64,000 bases of DNA from Streptomyces sp. NBC_01232 (GTDB taxonomy: Bacteria > Actinomycetota > Actinomycetes > Streptomycetales > Streptomycetaceae), in NCBI RefSeq assembly GCF_035989885.1, contig NZ_CP108518.1, positions 4,951,001-5,015,000 on the forward strand, read 5' to 3'. The position numbers and the translations under genes are program-made. Positions 50,611 through 60,899 of the stretch are shown here, one piece after another; the first letter of the stretch is position 1; the number at the start of each line of letters is the position of its first letter. A model generated the notes under the pieces. The model searched no databases, was not told where the DNA came from, and worked only from the letters and a program-made list of their open reading frames with translations.

Positions 50611-50979
50611 GTGATCCAGCAGGAGTCGCGACTGCGTATCGCCGACAACACTGGTGCCAAGGAAATCCTTTGCATCCGTGTTCTCGGTGGTTCCGGTCGC
50701 CGCTACGCGGGCATCGGAGACGTCATCGTCGCCACCGTCAAGGACGCGATCCCCGGTGGCAACGTGAAGAAGGGTGACGTCGTCAAGGCGGTCATCGTTC
50801 GCACCGTCAAGGAGCGTCGCCGCCAGGACGGCTCGTACATCCGCTTTGACGAGAACGCCGCCGTCATTCTGAAGAACGACGGCGACCCTCGCGGCACCCG
50901 TATCTTCGGCCCGGTGGGCCGTGAGCTGCGCGAGAAGAAGTTCATGAAGATCATCTCGCTCGCGCCGGAGGTGCTGTAA
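50611..50979 (+). CDS. rplN: 50S ribosomal protein L14
   Basis: A 122-residue protein from a GTG start with AGGAGA upstream, first gene of the spc block. [20 protein letters not shown] and the C-terminal [16 protein letters not shown] are diagnostic. It forms an intersubunit bridge with 16S rRNA. Confidence 0.98.
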   Translation: MIQQESRLRIADNTGAKEILCIRVLGGSGRRYAGIGDVIVATVKDAIPGGNVKKGDVVKAVIVRTVKERRRQDGSYIRFDENAAVILKNDGDPRGTRIFGPVGRELREKKFMKIISLAPEVL

Positions 50980-50981
50980 GC

Positions 50982-51293
50982 ATGAAGATCAAGAAGGGCG
51001 ACCTGGTCCAGGTCATCACCGGTAAGGACAAGGGCAAGCAGGGCAAGGTCATCGTTGCCTTCCCCGCCGACAACCGTGTCCTCGTCGAGGGTGTCAACCG
51101 GGTCAAGAAGCACACCAAGGCTGCGCAGAACCAGGCCGGTGGCATTGTGATCACCGAGGCCCCGGTCCACGTCAGCAACGTTCAGCTGGTTGTGGAGAAG
51201 GACGGCAAGAAGGTCGTCACCCGCGTCGGCTACCGCTTCGACGACGAGGGCAACAAGATCCGCGTTGCCAAGCGGACGGGTGAGGACATCTGA
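50982..51293 (+). CDS. rplX: 50S ribosomal protein L24
   Basis: A 103-residue protein with a KOW motif ([20 protein letters not shown]). It nucleates 50S assembly. It starts two bases after the rplN stop codon, and its TGA overlaps the rplE ATG. Confidence 0.97.
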   Translation: MKIKKGDLVQVITGKDKGKQGKVIVAFPADNRVLVEGVNRVKKHTKAAQNQAGGIVITEAPVHVSNVQLVVEKDGKKVVTRVGYRFDDEGNKIRVAKRTGEDI

Positions 51294-51844
51294 TGGCTAC
51301 CACTCCGCGTCTCAAGACGAAGTACCGCGAGGACATCGCGGGCAAGCTGCGTGAGGAGTTCTCCTACGAGAACGTCATGCAGATTCCCGGCCTCGTGAAG
51401 ATCGTGGTCAACATGGGTGTGGGCGACGCCGCCCGCGACTCCAAGCTGATCGACGGCGCCATCAAGGACCTGACGACGATCACCGGTCAGAAGCCGGCCG
51501 TCACGAAGGCCCGCAAGTCCATCGCGCAGTTCAAGCTGCGCGAGGGTCAGCCGATCGGCTGCCACGTCACCCTCCGTGGTGACCGCATGTGGGAGTTCCT
51601 GGACCGTACGCTGTCGCTCGCGCTTCCGCGTATCCGTGACTTCCGTGGTCTGTCGCCGAAGCAGTTCGACGGCCGTGGCAACTACACCTTCGGTCTCACG
51701 GAGCAGGTCATGTTCCACGAGATCGACCAGGACAAGATCGACCGTACCCGGGGTATGGACATCACCGTGGTCACCACGGCGACCAACGACGACGAGGGCC
51801 GTGCCCTCCTTCGTCACCTCGGCTTCCCCTTCAAGGAGGCGTAA
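51293..51844 (+). CDS. rplE: 50S ribosomal protein L5
   Basis: A 183-residue 5S rRNA-binding protein of the central protuberance. [36 protein letters not shown] and [20 protein letters not shown] are typical. The start overlaps the rplX stop codon by one base. Confidence 0.98.
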   Translation: MATTPRLKTKYREDIAGKLREEFSYENVMQIPGLVKIVVNMGVGDAARDSKLIDGAIKDLTTITGQKPAVTKARKSIAQFKLREGQPIGCHVTLRGDRMWEFLDRTLSLALPRIRDFRGLSPKQFDGRGNYTFGLTEQVMFHEIDQDKIDRTRGMDITVVTTATNDDEGRALLRHLGFPFKEA

Positions 51845-51849
51845 GCGAG

Positions 51850-52035
51850 ATGGCGAAGAAGGCTCTCATCGCGAAGGCTGCCCGTAAGCCCAAGTTCGGT
51901 GTGCGTGCGTACACCCGCTGCCAGCGCTGCGGTCGCCCCCACTCCGTGTACCGCAAGTTCGGCCTGTGCCGCGTGTGCCTTCGTGAGATGGCTCACCGTG
52001 GCGAGCTGCCGGGCGTGACCAAGAGCTCCTGGTAA
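51850..52035 (+). CDS. rpsN: 30S ribosomal protein S14, type Z (zinc-binding)
   Basis: A 61-residue short S14 with two CxxC motifs (CQRC and CRVC), the zinc-containing form. [20 protein letters not shown] and RELAH-equivalent [17 protein letters not shown] confirm identity. It starts five bases after rplE. Confidence 0.97.
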   Translation: MAKKALIAKAARKPKFGVRAYTRCQRCGRPHSVYRKFGLCRVCLREMAHRGELPGVTKSSW

Positions 52036-52258
52036 ATCACCCTCGTCCGTAAGGACTTGGGGAGTACCAGGCACTCTCGGTAAGCATCTGGACGGTGGGT
52101 GCCCAGCCGCGCATGCCTTAGGCTTGTGTGGTTGGGCGTCCGCCGCCCATAACGACTTACTACGCCGTAGGTCCCCGCACCGCACCCGTCCCGCCACTGA
52201 GTGGGGAGAGGGATGGCGCATACAGGAAACCCCGGCGAGAGAGGCCGAAGGCCACTTC
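52036..52258. other. gap between rpsN and rpsH
   Basis: A 223-bp non-coding stretch, unusually long within the spc block. No clear promoter or terminator was found. It may hold an internal promoter or an S8-type regulatory site. Confidence 0.45.
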
Positions 52259-52657
52259 ATGACCATGACTGACCCGATCGCAGACATGCTCACGCGTCTG
52301 CGTAACGCTAACTCGGCGTACCACGACACCGTCGTGATGCCGCACAGCAAGATCAAGTCGCACATCGCAGAGATCCTCAAGCAGGAGGGTTTCATCACCG
52401 GCTGGAAGGTCGAGGACGCCGAGGTCGGCAAGAACCTCGTCCTCGAGCTGAAGTTCGGGCCGAACCGCGAGCGCTCCATTGCGGGCATCAAGCGGATCTC
52501 GAAGCCCGGTCTGCGCGTGTACGCGAAGTCCACCAACCTGCCGAAGGTGCTCGGCGGCCTGGGCGTGGCGATCATCTCCACGTCGCACGGTCTGCTCACC
52601 GGCCAGCAGGCAGGCAAGAAGGGCGTAGGTGGGGAAGTCCTCGCCTACGTCTGGTAG
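52259..52657 (+). CDS. rpsH: 30S ribosomal protein S8
   Basis: A 132-residue protein from the ATG at 52259 ([20 protein letters not shown]); a second ATG at 52265 is possible. It binds 16S helix 21. The C-terminal [20 protein letters not shown] signature is intact. In E. coli S8 represses the spc operon. Confidence 0.98.
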   Translation: MTMTDPIADMLTRLRNANSAYHDTVVMPHSKIKSHIAEILKQEGFITGWKVEDAEVGKNLVLELKFGPNRERSIAGIKRISKPGLRVYAKSTNLPKVLGGLGVAIISTSHGLLTGQQAGKKGVGGEVLAYVW

Positions 52658-52677
52658 TCGGGAACGGAGGAAAAGCA

Positions 52678-53217
52678 ATGTCGCGAATCGGCAAGCTCCC
52701 CATCCAGGTTCCCGCCGGTGTGGACGTCACCATCGATGGCAGCACGGTTGCGGTTAAGGGCCCCAAGGGTTCCCTCACCCACACCGTCAAGGCTCCCATC
52801 GCCGTCGTGAAGGGCGAGGACGGCGTTCTGAACGTCACCCGTCCGAACGACGAGCGTCAGAACAAGGCCCTGCACGGCCTGTCCCGCACGCTGGTGGCGA
52901 ACATGATCACCGGTGTGACCACGGGATACGTCAAGGCTCTCGAGATCAGCGGTGTCGGTTACCGTGTCCTGGCGAAGGGCTCCAACCTGGAGTTCCAGCT
53001 GGGTTACAGCCACCCGATCCTGGTGGAGGCGCCCGAGGGCATCTCCTTCAAGGTCGAGTCGCCGACCAAGTTCTCGGTCGAGGGCATCGACAAGCAGAAG
53101 GTCGGCGAGGTCGCCGCCAACATCCGCAAGCTGCGGAAGCCCGACCCGTACAAGGCCAAGGGTGTCAAGTACGCCGGCGAAGTCATCCGCCGCAAGGTCG
53201 GAAAGGCTGGTAAGTAG
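52678..53217 (+). CDS. rplF: 50S ribosomal protein L6
   Basis: A 179-residue protein near the factor-binding site. [20 protein letters not shown] and the C-terminal [19 protein letters not shown] are conserved. GGAGGAAAAG precedes the start. rplR begins two bases after its stop codon. Confidence 0.98.
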   Translation: MSRIGKLPIQVPAGVDVTIDGSTVAVKGPKGSLTHTVKAPIAVVKGEDGVLNVTRPNDERQNKALHGLSRTLVANMITGVTTGYVKALEISGVGYRVLAKGSNLEFQLGYSHPILVEAPEGISFKVESPTKFSVEGIDKQKVGEVAANIRKLRKPDPYKAKGVKYAGEVIRRKVGKAGK

Positions 53218-53219
53218 CC

Positions 53220-53603
53220 ATGGCATACGGTGTGAAGATCGCCAAGGGCGACGCGTACAAGCGCGCTGCCAAGGCTCGCCGCCACATCCGCATTCGCAAG
53301 AACGTGTCGGGTACGGCGGAGCGTCCGCGCCTCGTCGTGACGCGTTCGAACCGCAACATCGTTGCTCAGGTCATCGACGACCTCCAGGGTCACACCCTGG
53401 CGTCCGCGTCGACCCTGGACACCTCGATCCGCGGTGGCGAAGGCGACAAGAGCGCCCAGGCCCAGGCCGTCGGCGCGCTCGTCGCCGAGCGTGCGAAGGC
53501 TGCGGGAGTCGAGACCGTCGTGTTCGACCGCGGTGGCAACCGATACGCCGGGCGCATTGCCGCTCTGGCTGACGCCGCCCGCGAAGCCGGGCTGAAGTTC
53601 TAA
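53220..53603 (+). CDS. rplR: 50S ribosomal protein L18
   Basis: A 127-residue 5S rRNA-binding protein. [20 protein letters not shown] and [20 protein letters not shown] are typical. The spc-block position between rplF and rpsE is standard. Confidence 0.98.
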   Translation: MAYGVKIAKGDAYKRAAKARRHIRIRKNVSGTAERPRLVVTRSNRNIVAQVIDDLQGHTLASASTLDTSIRGGEGDKSAQAQAVGALVAERAKAAGVETVVFDRGGNRYAGRIAALADAAREAGLKF

Positions 53604-53648
53604 GCCCCGGTTCCGGGACTCACGGACGTAACAGAGAGAGGTAATCCA

Positions 53649-54251
53649 ATGGCTGGACCCCAGCGCCGCGGAAGCGGTGCCGGTGGCGGCGAGCGGCGGG
53701 ACCGGAAGGGTCGCGACGGTGGCCCTGCCGCCGAGAAGACCGCTTACGTTGAGCGCGTTGTCGCGATCAACCGCGTCGCCAAGGTTGTCAAGGGTGGTCG
53801 CCGCTTCAGCTTCACCGCGCTGGTCGTGGTGGGCGACGGTGACGGCACTGTAGGTGTCGGTTACGGCAAGGCCAAGGAAGTTCCCGCGGCCATCGCCAAG
53901 GGTGTCGAGGAAGCGAAGAAGAACTTCTTCAAGGTTCCGCGCATCCAGGGCACCATCCCTCACCCGATCCAGGGCGAGAAGGCTGCGGGCGTCGTCCTGC
54001 TGAAGCCTGCTTCCCCCGGTACCGGTGTTATCGCCGGTGGCCCGGTGCGCGCCGTTCTGGAGTGCGCCGGCGTTCACGACATCCTGTCGAAGTCCCTGGG
54101 CTCCGACAACGCGATCAACATCGTGCACGCGACCGTGGCGGCCCTCCAGGGCCTGCAGCGTCCCGAGGAGATCGCGGCTCGCCGTGGTCTGCCCCTCGAG
54201 GACGTCGCCCCCGCGGCTCTGCTTCGTGCACGTGCCGGGGCGGGTGCGTAA
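53649..54251 (+). CDS. rpsE: 30S ribosomal protein S5
   Basis: A 200-residue decoding-fidelity protein with a Gly/Arg-rich N-terminal tail (about 30 residues). [20 protein letters not shown] and the signature [20 protein letters not shown] are present. No spectinomycin-resistance change is obvious. Its TAA overlaps the rpmD ATG. Confidence 0.98.
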   Translation: MAGPQRRGSGAGGGERRDRKGRDGGPAAEKTAYVERVVAINRVAKVVKGGRRFSFTALVVVGDGDGTVGVGYGKAKEVPAAIAKGVEEAKKNFFKVPRIQGTIPHPIQGEKAAGVVLLKPASPGTGVIAGGPVRAVLECAGVHDILSKSLGSDNAINIVHATVAALQGLQRPEEIAARRGLPLEDVAPAALLRARAGAGA

Positions 54252-54433
54252 TGGCTCGCCTCAAGATCACGCAGACGAAGTCGTACATCGGCAGCAAGCA
54301 GAACCACCGCGACACGCTGCGTTCGCTCGGGCTCAAGCGCCTGAACGACGTCGTCGTCAAGGAGGACCGCCCCGAGTTCCGCGGAATGGTGCAGACCGTC
54401 CGCCACCTCGTGACGGTTGAGGAGGTTGACTAA
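54251..54433 (+). CDS. rpmD: 50S ribosomal protein L30
   Basis: A 60-residue protein. [20 protein letters not shown] and [20 protein letters not shown] are diagnostic. It is coupled by TAATG to rpsE, and rplO starts two bases after it. Confidence 0.97.
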   Translation: MARLKITQTKSYIGSKQNHRDTLRSLGLKRLNDVVVKEDRPEFRGMVQTVRHLVTVEEVD

Positions 54434-54435
54434 TC

Positions 54436-54891
54436 ATGGCTGAGAACAGCCCGCTGAAGGCCCACAACCTCCGTCCCGCCCCCGGCGCCAAGACCGCGAA
54501 GACCCGTGTCGGTCGTGGTGAGGCGTCGAAGGGTAAGACGGCCGGTCGTGGTACGAAGGGCCAGAAGGCCCGTTACCAGATCCCGCAGCGCTTCGAGGGT
54601 GGGCAGATGCCCCTCCACATGCGCCTGCCGAAGCTCAAGGGCTTCAAGAACCCGTTCCGCACCGAGTTCCAGGTTGTCAACCTGGACAAGCTCGGCGCTC
54701 TCTACCCCGAGGGTGGAGAAGTCACGGTGGCCGACCTGGTCGCCAAGGGCGCGGTTCGCAAGAACAGCCTCGTCAAGGTCCTGGGCCAGGGCGAGATCTC
54801 CGTGGCGCTGCAGGTTTCGGTTGACGCCGTTTCCGCCTCCGCCAAGGAGAAGATTGCCGCTGCCGGCGGCACCGTCACCGAGCTCGTCTAA
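54436..54891 (+). CDS. rplO: 50S ribosomal protein L15
   Basis: A 151-residue protein. The extended N-terminal segment ([20 protein letters not shown]) penetrates 23S r[23 protein letters not shown] follows. It precedes a strong terminator, so the spc block is interrupted before secY. Confidence 0.98.
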   Translation: MAENSPLKAHNLRPAPGAKTAKTRVGRGEASKGKTAGRGTKGQKARYQIPQRFEGGQMPLHMRLPKLKGFKNPFRTEFQVVNLDKLGALYPEGGEVTVADLVAKGAVRKNSLVKVLGQGEISVALQVSVDAVSASAKEKIAAAGGTVTELV

Positions 54892-54921
54892 GACGATTTC
54901 AGTGGCTGAATAGCTCGAAAC

Positions 54922-54961
54922 CCGACCGGGGATGCCTCACATATGGGGCATCCCCGGTCGG
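54922..54961 (+). terminator. terminator between rplO and secY
   Basis: CCGACCGGGGATGCC (54922-54936) pairs perfectly with GGCATCCCCGGTCGG (54947-54961) around a 10-nt loop. Confidence 0.8.
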
Positions 54962-55016
54962 TCGTTCCACGGAAGGCACACTCGCCGGTAAGGTGGCGTG
55001 CACCTTTGCTTTGTCG

Positions 55017-55022
55017 TATACG
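55017..55022 (+). promoter_or_regulatory. candidate secY promoter -10
   Basis: TATACG stands about 57 bp before the secY GTG, after the rplO terminator. No convincing -35 is seen. Confidence 0.35.
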
Positions 55023-55078
55023 TCGATCCCTCAGACCGTCACCTCTGACGCAGTAGCGCGGGGGTCGCAGGAGGCACC

Positions 55079-56392
55079 GTGCTCACCGCGTTCGCCCGGG
55101 CGTTCAAGACGCCCGACCTGCGCAAGAAGCTGCTCTTCACGCTCGGCATCATCGTGCTGTTCCGGCTCGGGTCCCATATCCCGGTACCCGGCGTGAGCTA
55201 CAAGAACGTTCAGATCTGTGTCGAACAGGCAGGCAGCAGCAATGGGCTGTTCGGTCTGGTCAACATGTTCAGCGGCGGTGCGCTGCTGCAGATCACGATC
55301 TTTGCGCTCGGCATCATGCCCTACATCACGGCGAGCATCATTCTGCAGCTGCTGACCGTGGTCATCCCGAAGCTGGAGACCCTCAAAAAAGAGGGACAGT
55401 CCGGCACGGCGAAGATCACTCAGTACACGCGCTATCTGACGGTCGCGCTCGCGATCCTGCAGGGCACGGGCCTCGTCGCCACGGCCCGCACCGGTGCCCT
55501 GTTCCAGGGCTGCCAGGTCGCCAGCCAGATCGTCCCCGACCGGTCGATCTTCACCACGGTCGTCATGGTGGTCACCATGACCGCCGGTACCTGCGTCGTC
55601 ATGTGGCTCGGTGAGCTCATCACCGACCGCGGCATCGGCAACGGCATGTCGATCCTCATGTTCATCTCGATCGCCGCCGGCTTCATCGGCGCCCTGTGGG
55701 CCATCAAGGAGCAGGGCAAGATCGCCGACGGCTGGGTCGAGTTCGGCGTGGTCATGCTCGTCGGTCTCGCGATGGTCGGCCTCGTCGTCTTCGTCGAGCA
55801 GGCGCAGCGCCGGATCCCGGTCCAGTACGCGAAGCGCATGATCGGCCGCCGTGCCTACGGTGGTACCTCGACCTACATCCCGCTCAAGGTGAACCAGGCG
55901 GGCATCATCCCCGTTATCTTCGCCTCGTCGCTGCTCTACATCCCGGCACTGGTCGTGCAGTTCAGCGGGTCCACCGCGGGCTGGGCCACCTGGATCCAGA
56001 AGCACTTCGTCAAGGGCGACCACCCGTACTACATCGCGGTGTACTTCCTCCTGATCGTTTTCTTCGCGTTCTTCTACGTGGCGATCTCGTTCAACCCCGA
56101 GGAAGTTGCAGACAACATGAAGAAGTATGGTGGGTTCATCCCGGGCATCCGCGCCGGTCGGCCCACCGCCGAGTACCTGAGCTACGTACTCAACCGGATC
56201 ACCTGGCCGGGGTCGCTGTACCTGGGTCTCATCGCTCTTGTGCCGACGATGGCGTTGGCCGGCTTCGGAGCGAACCAGAACTTCCCGTTCGGCGGGACGA
56301 GCATCCTCATCATCGTGGGTGTGGGTCTGGAAACCGTGAAGCAGATCGAGAGCCAGCTCCAGCAGCGTAATTACGAAGGGTTCCTCCGCTGA
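55079..56392 (+). CDS. secY: preprotein translocase subunit SecY
   Basis: A 437-residue channel protein with ten membrane helices, from a GTG start with AGGAGG upstream. [11 protein letters not shown] (helix 1), [12 protein letters not shown] (helix 2) and the cytoplasmic loop [19 protein letters not shown] (ribosome/SecA contact) are typical. It pairs with SecE from 10331-10612. Its TGA overlaps the adk ATG. Confidence 0.98.
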   Translation: MLTAFARAFKTPDLRKKLLFTLGIIVLFRLGSHIPVPGVSYKNVQICVEQAGSSNGLFGLVNMFSGGALLQITIFALGIMPYITASIILQLLTVVIPKLETLKKEGQSGTAKITQYTRYLTVALAILQGTGLVATARTGALFQGCQVASQIVPDRSIFTTVVMVVTMTAGTCVVMWLGELITDRGIGNGMSILMFISIAAGFIGALWAIKEQGKIADGWVEFGVVMLVGLAMVGLVVFVEQAQRRIPVQYAKRMIGRRAYGGTSTYIPLKVNQAGIIPVIFASSLLYIPALVVQFSGSTAGWATWIQKHFVKGDHPYYIAVYFLLIVFFAFFYVAISFNPEEVADNMKKYGGFIPGIRAGRPTAEYLSYVLNRITWPGSLYLGLIALVPTMALAGFGANQNFPFGGTSILIIVGVGLETVKQIESQLQQRNYEGFLR

Positions 56393-57039
56393 TGCGAATC
56401 GTCCTCGTTGGACCGCCCGGTGCGGGCAAGGGAACGCAGGCTGCGTTCCTTGCCAAGAACCTGTCGATTCCGCACATCTCCACGGGCGACCTGTTCCGGG
56501 CCAACATCAGCCAGGGCACTGAGCTGGGCAAGCAGGCGAAGGCGTACATGGACGCCGGCGACCTGGTCCCCGACGAGGTGACCATCGGCATGGCGAAGGA
56601 CCGTATGGAGCAGCCGGACGCCGTGAACGGCTTCCTGCTCGACGGATTCCCGCGCAACGTCTCGCAGGCCGAGGCGCTCGACGTGATGCTCCAGGCGGCG
56701 GGCATGAAGCTCGACGCCGTCCTCGACCTGGAGGTCGAGGAGGACGAGGTCGTCAAGCGGATCGCCGGCCGGCGCATCTGCCGCAACGACTCCTCGCACG
56801 TCTTCCACGTGACGTACGCCCAGCCCAAGGCCGAGGGTGTCTGCGACACCTGCGGCGGCGAGCTGTACCAGCGCGGCGACGACTCCGAGGCGACGGTGCG
56901 CAACCGGCTCGAGGTCTACCACACGCAGACCGAGCCGATCATCGACTACTACAAGGCCCAGGGCCTGCTGGTGACCATCCCGGCCCTCGGTGAGGTCGCG
57001 GACGTCACGAAGCGCGCGATGGACGCCCTCAAGAAGTAG
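56392..57039 (+). CDS. adk: adenylate kinase
   Basis: A 215-residue enzyme interconverting ATP, AMP and ADP. The P-loop is [10 protein letters not shown], and [16 protein letters not shown] and GRRICRND follow. The LID domain has C-x2-D...C-x2-C (CRND and CDTC), a mixed three-Cys plus Asp site that could bind zinc, unlike the four-Cys Gram-positive form. It is coupled to secY by a one-base overlap. Confidence 0.97.
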   Translation: MRIVLVGPPGAGKGTQAAFLAKNLSIPHISTGDLFRANISQGTELGKQAKAYMDAGDLVPDEVTIGMAKDRMEQPDAVNGFLLDGFPRNVSQAEALDVMLQAAGMKLDAVLDLEVEEDEVVKRIAGRRICRNDSSHVFHVTYAQPKAEGVCDTCGGELYQRGDDSEATVRNRLEVYHTQTEPIIDYYKAQGLLVTIPALGEVADVTKRAMDALKK

Positions 57040-57057
57040 TAACTCTTTGTGTGCAGG

Positions 57058-57092
57058 TACGGCCGCGGTGTCCCCAGGACATCGCGGCCGTA
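57058..57092 (+). terminator. strong hairpin between adk and map
   Basis: TACGGCCGCGGTGTCC (57058-57073) pairs over 16 bp, with one G-U, to GGACATCGCGGCCGTA (57077-57092). No clear T-tract follows; it may act as an attenuator or RNA stabiliser. Confidence 0.65.
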
Positions 57093-57142
57093 CTGTTGAG
57101 AAGACCTGTACAGCGCAGATCCGAAGGTGGAAGGCATTTCCC

Positions 57143-57994
57143 ATGGTCCAGATCAAGACCCCCGAGCAGATCGCGAAGATGCGCGAGGCAGGGCTGGTCG
57201 TCGCCGCGATCCACGCTGCGACCCGTGAGGCGGCCGTGCCGGGCGCCACGACGCGGGATCTGGACATGGTGGCCCGCAAGGTCATCGCGGACGCCGGTGC
57301 CAAGTCGAACTTCCTCGGTTACGGCGGCTTCCCCGCGACCATCTGCACCTCGGTGAACGAGGTCGTCGTCCACGGCATCCCGGACGACAAGACCGTCCTC
57401 AAGGACGGCGACATCATCTCGATCGACGCCGGCGCGATCGTGGACGGCTGGCACGGCGACGCCGCGTACACCGCCTTCGTGGGCACGGGGCACGCCCCTG
57501 AGCTCGTGGAGCTCTCCCGGGTGACCGAGGAGTCCATGTGGGCCGGTATCGCCGCCATGAAGCTGGGCAACCGCCTCGTGGACATCTCGAAGGCGATCGA
57601 GACGTACATCAGGCGCCAGCCCCGCCCGTCCACCGGTGACCACAGCCTCGGCAAGTTCGGGATCATCGAGGACTACGGCGGCCACGGCATCGGGTCCGAG
57701 ATGCACATGGACCCGCACCTGCTGAACTACGTCTCGCGCAAGCGGGGCAAGGGGATCAAGCTCGTCCCGGGCCTGTGCCTTGCGATCGAGCCGATGGTCT
57801 CCCTGGGTACCGCCCAGACGGAGGTCCTTTCGGACGACTGGACGGTCATCACGACGGACGGCACCTGGTCCTCGCACTGGGAGCACTCCATCGCGCTGAC
57901 GGAGGCGGGACCCATCGTCCTGACCAGCCCGGACTGCGGCAAGGCGAAGCTGGCGGAGTACGGAGTCACCACGGCTCCGGACCCCCTCGGTTAA
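57143..57994 (+). CDS. map: methionine aminopeptidase, type I
   Basis: A 283-residue enzyme from the ATG at 57143 (MVQIKTPEQIAKMREAGLVV). It removes N-terminal Met from new proteins. The metal ligands are visible: SIDAGAIVDGWHGDAAYTAF (two Asp), GHGIGSEMHMDP (His) and IEPMVSLG (Glu), with a final HWEHSIALTE Glu. The frame is open upstream into adk, but this start fits the family. Confidence 0.97.
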   Translation: MVQIKTPEQIAKMREAGLVVAAIHAATREAAVPGATTRDLDMVARKVIADAGAKSNFLGYGGFPATICTSVNEVVVHGIPDDKTVLKDGDIISIDAGAIVDGWHGDAAYTAFVGTGHAPELVELSRVTEESMWAGIAAMKLGNRLVDISKAIETYIRRQPRPSTGDHSLGKFGIIEDYGGHGIGSEMHMDPHLLNYVSRKRGKGIKLVPGLCLAIEPMVSLGTAQTEVLSDDWTVITTDGTWSSHWEHSIALTEAGPIVLTSPDCGKAKLAEYGVTTAPDPLG

Positions 57995-57999
57995 TGATC

Positions 58000-58054
58000 T
58001 AGACTCTGGGGCAAACTTTCCGGATTCGTCTTTCGGGGTGCCCTGACGTAGACT
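58000..58054 (+). promoter_or_regulatory. two candidate -10 boxes upstream of infA
   Basis: TAGACT occurs at 58000-58005 and again at 58049-58054, both matching the Streptomyces -10 consensus. The -35 partners are weak (TTCGTC for the second, 18-bp spacer). Confidence 0.45.
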
Positions 58055-58132
58055 GACTCGTCGGCTCTCGTGCACTCCCATGCCTGCATGGCGCACCGAG
58101 CCGATCAAGGTAGCCGATTCGAAAGGCGAAGC

Positions 58133-58354
58133 GTGGCCAAGAAGCAAGGTGCCATCGAAATCGAGGGCACCGTGATCGAGTCCCTCCCGAACGCGATGTT
58201 CAAGGTGGAACTCCAGAACGGTCACAAGGTCCTCGCGCACATCAGCGGCAAGATGCGTATGCACTACATCCGCATCCTCCCGGATGACCGGGTCGTTGTG
58301 GAGCTCTCTCCGTACGACCTGACGCGTGGCCGGATCGTCTACCGATACAAGTAG
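58133..58354 (+). CDS. infA: translation initiation factor IF-1
   Basis: A 73-residue OB-fold factor from a GTG start with GAAAGGCGAAGC upstream. [20 protein letters not shown] and [20 protein letters not shown] are diagnostic. It blocks the A site during initiation. It is close to rpmJ in the conserved infA-rpmJ-rpsM-rpsK order. Confidence 0.98.
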   Translation: MAKKQGAIEIEGTVIESLPNAMFKVELQNGHKVLAHISGKMRMHYIRILPDDRVVVELSPYDLTRGRIVYRYK

Positions 58355-58427
58355 ATCTTGCTCTCACTCCTGCCTGGGCATCCGTCCCGGTGCGGGTGGT
58401 GGCACTGACCCGGAGAACCTCACCAAC

Positions 58428-58541
58428 ATGAAGGTCAAGCCGAGCGTCAAGAAGATCTGCGACAAGTGCAAGGTGATCCGCCGTCACGGCCGGGTCATGG
58501 TCATCTGCGACAACCTGCGCCACAAGCAGCGCCAGGGCTGA
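58428..58541 (+). CDS. rpmJ: 50S ribosomal protein L36, zinc-binding form
   Basis: A 37-residue protein, [20 protein letters not shown]. The Cys11, Cys14, Cys27 and C-terminal His zinc site is intact. With L33 and S14 it is the third zinc-type ribosomal protein in the window. Confidence 0.97.
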   Translation: MKVKPSVKKICDKCKVIRRHGRVMVICDNLRHKQRQG

Positions 58542-58741
58542 CGCACGCCGACCGACCTGCCTTCCGCAGTTCTTCGCGCGACGTAAGAAAACGTAATTAC
58601 GCAGAACCCGCCCAGCCCTTCACGGGGCCGGCGGTACCTCCGGCGGGGGCCGGGGACCCGGACGTACCATCACCCACTTCAGGGTGGTCGGCGGTCGGGG
58701 TCGGTTCTGCTGAAGACCCCCGAACACACAGGAGCCATTGA

Positions 58742-59122
58742 ATGGCACGCGTTTCCGGTGTTGACATCCCGCGCGAAAAGCGCGTGGAGATCGCACTCAC
58801 CTACGTCTTCGGTGTCGGTCGCACCCGGTCCAAGGAGATCCTTGCGGCCACCGGTGTGAACCCGAACACCCGCGTTCGTGACCTGGCCGAAGAGGACCTG
58901 GTCAAGATCCGCGAGTACGTGGACGCCAACCTCCGCACCGAGGGTGACCTCCGCCGCGAGATCCAGGGCGACATCCGCCGCAAGATCGAGATCCAGTGCT
59001 ACCAGGGCATCCGCCACCGTCGTGGCCTGCCGGTGCACGGTCAGCGCACCAGCACCAACGCGCGTACCCGCAAGGGCCCGCGTCGCGCGATCGCCGGTAA
59101 GAAGAAGCCGGGCAAGAAGTAG
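58742..59122 (+). CDS. rpsM: 30S ribosomal protein S13
   Basis: A 126-residue head protein contacting the P-site tRNA and the large subunit. [20 protein letters not shown] and [20 protein letters not shown] are diagnostic. A 200-bp spacer with GC-rich hairpins lies between rpmJ and this gene. Confidence 0.98.
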   Translation: MARVSGVDIPREKRVEIALTYVFGVGRTRSKEILAATGVNPNTRVRDLAEEDLVKIREYVDANLRTEGDLRREIQGDIRRKIEIQCYQGIRHRRGLPVHGQRTSTNARTRKGPRRAIAGKKKPGKK

Positions 59123-59176
59123 TCCTGTTCAGCGGTCTTGCGCTGTAGGACCGACCACCTCCCGTAGGAGATTTAG

Positions 59177-59581
59177 ATGCCCCCCAAGGGTCGTCAGGGC
59201 GCTGCCAAGAAGGTGCGCCGCAAGGAAAAGAAGAACGTCGCTCACGGGCACGCCCACATCAAGAGCACGTTCAACAACACCATCGTTTCGATCACCGACC
59301 CCTCGGGCAACGTGATCTCCTGGGCCTCCGCCGGCCACGTCGGCTTCAAGGGCTCGCGCAAGTCCACCCCCTTCGCCGCGCAGATGGCTGCCGAGTCGGC
59401 CGCCCGTCGCGCGCAGGAGCACGGCATGCGCAAGGTTGACGTCTTCGTGAAGGGTCCGGGCTCCGGCCGCGAGACCGCGATCCGCTCCCTCCAGGCCACC
59501 GGCCTCGAGGTCGGCTCGATCCAGGACGTCACCCCCACCCCGCACAACGGCTGCCGCCCGCCGAAGCGCCGCCGCGTCTGA
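59177..59581 (+). CDS. rpsK: 30S ribosomal protein S11
   Basis: A 134-residue platform protein. [20 protein letters not shown] and [20 protein letters not shown] are typical. It starts 54 bp after rpsM. The usual neighbour rpsD does not follow; rpoA comes next. Confidence 0.98.
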   Translation: MPPKGRQGAAKKVRRKEKKNVAHGHAHIKSTFNNTIVSITDPSGNVISWASAGHVGFKGSRKSTPFAAQMAAESAARRAQEHGMRKVDVFVKGPGSGRETAIRSLQATGLEVGSIQDVTPTPHNGCRPPKRRRV

Positions 59582-59615
59582 CGCAGCGGACGCACCCGTG
59601 CGTTCTTGAGTGTCC

Positions 59616-59682
59616 GGGCGGTACGACCCCTTCTGGGGACGTACCGCCCGTACCCTTGCAGTAGCCGTACTTCTGGTACGGC
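59616..59682 (+). promoter_or_regulatory. tandem hairpins in the rpoA leader
   Basis: Hairpin one pairs GGGCGGTACG-ACCCC (59616-59630) with GGGG-ACGTACCGCCC (59635-59649) around TTCT. Hairpin two pairs GCCGTAC (59664-59670) with GTACGGC (59676-59682). They may attenuate transcription into rpoA. Confidence 0.6.
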
Positions 59683-59732
59683 ATCCCGTCGGGCGTCAAA
59701 TAGTGGGCGTCCACGAATGAAGGAACACAGAC

Positions 59733-60755
59733 ATGCTTATCGCTCAGCGTCCTTCGCTGACCGAAGAGGTCGTCGACGAGTACCGCTCGCGGTTCGTGAT
59801 CGAGCCGCTGGAGCCGGGCTTCGGTTACACCCTCGGCAACTCCCTGCGCCGTACCCTCCTGTCCTCCATCCCGGGTGCCGCTGTCACCAGCATCCGCGTG
59901 GACGGCGTCCTGCACGAGTTCACCACCGTGCCGGGCGTCAAGGAAGACGTCACCGACATCATCCTCAACATCAAGCAGCTGGTCGTCTCCTCGGAGCACG
60001 ACGAGCCGGTCGTGATGTACCTGCGCAAGCAGGGTCCCGGCCTGGTCACCGCTGCCGACATCGCGCCCCCGGCCGGTGTCGAGGTGCACAACCCGGACCT
60101 CGTCCTCGCCACGCTCAACGGCAAGGGCAAGCTGGAGATGGAGCTGACCGTCGAGCGCGGTCGCGGCTACGTCTCCGCCGTCCAGAACAAGCAGCTGGGC
60201 CAGGAGATCGGTCGCATCCCGATCGACTCCATCTACAGCCCGGTCCTCAAGGTCACCTACAAGGTCGAGGCGACCCGAGTCGAGCAGCGCACCGACTTCG
60301 ACAAGCTGATCGTCGACGTCGAGACCAAGCAGGCCATGCGCCCGCGCGACGCCATGGCGTCCGCCGGTAAGACCCTGGTCGAGCTGTTCGGTCTGGCGCG
60401 CGAGCTCAACATCGACGCCGAGGGCATCGACATGGGCCCCTCGCCGACGGACGCGGCCCTGGCCGCCGACCTGGCGCTGCCGATCGAGGAGCTCGAGCTC
60501 ACGGTCCGCTCGTACAACTGCCTCAAGCGCGAGGGCATCCACTCCGTGGGTGAGCTCGTCGCCCGCTCCGAGGCCGACCTGCTCGACATCCGCAACTTCG
60601 GTGCGAAGTCGATCGACGAGGTCAAGGCGAAGCTGGCCGGCATGGGCCTGGCCCTCAAGGACAGCCCGCCCGGATTCGACCCGACCGCCGCCGCCGACGC
60701 CTTCGGCGCCGACGACGACGCGGACGCCGGTTTCGTCGAGACCGAGCAGTACTGA
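59733..60755 (+). CDS. rpoA: DNA-directed RNA polymerase subunit alpha
   Basis: A 340-residue protein. The N-terminal dimerisation domain has [20 protein letters not shown], and the C-terminal domain (about 245-325) has the DNA- and activator-binding [20 protein letters not shown]. An acidic tail ends the protein. It lies in the alpha block with rpsM, rpsK and rplQ. Confidence 0.98.
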   Translation: MLIAQRPSLTEEVVDEYRSRFVIEPLEPGFGYTLGNSLRRTLLSSIPGAAVTSIRVDGVLHEFTTVPGVKEDVTDIILNIKQLVVSSEHDEPVVMYLRKQGPGLVTAADIAPPAGVEVHNPDLVLATLNGKGKLEMELTVERGRGYVSAVQNKQLGQEIGRIPIDSIYSPVLKVTYKVEATRVEQRTDFDKLIVDVETKQAMRPRDAMASAGKTLVELFGLARELNIDAEGIDMGPSPTDAALAADLALPIEELELTVRSYNCLKREGIHSVGELVARSEADLLDIRNFGAKSIDEVKAKLAGMGLALKDSPPGFDPTAAADAFGADDDADAGFVETEQY

Positions 60756-60766
60756 TCCACCCCGCC

Positions 60767-60802
60767 GCCGGCGGCCGGGGCCCACGGGCCCGGGCCGCCG
60801 GC
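60767..60802 (+). promoter_or_regulatory. very GC-rich hairpin between rpoA and rplQ
   Basis: GCCGGCGGCCGGGGCCC (60767-60783) pairs with GGGCCCGGGCCGCCGGC (60786-60802) with one mismatch. There is no T-tract, so attenuator or processing site are both possible. Confidence 0.55.
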
Positions 60803-60899
60803 CGGGTCTGGAACCCAAGAGACTTTCCCGCGGCATCCGCCTCGGGGGAACTGACACCGGTACCTGACACGGCCGGTGCAGATATGAAGGAGTAACACC

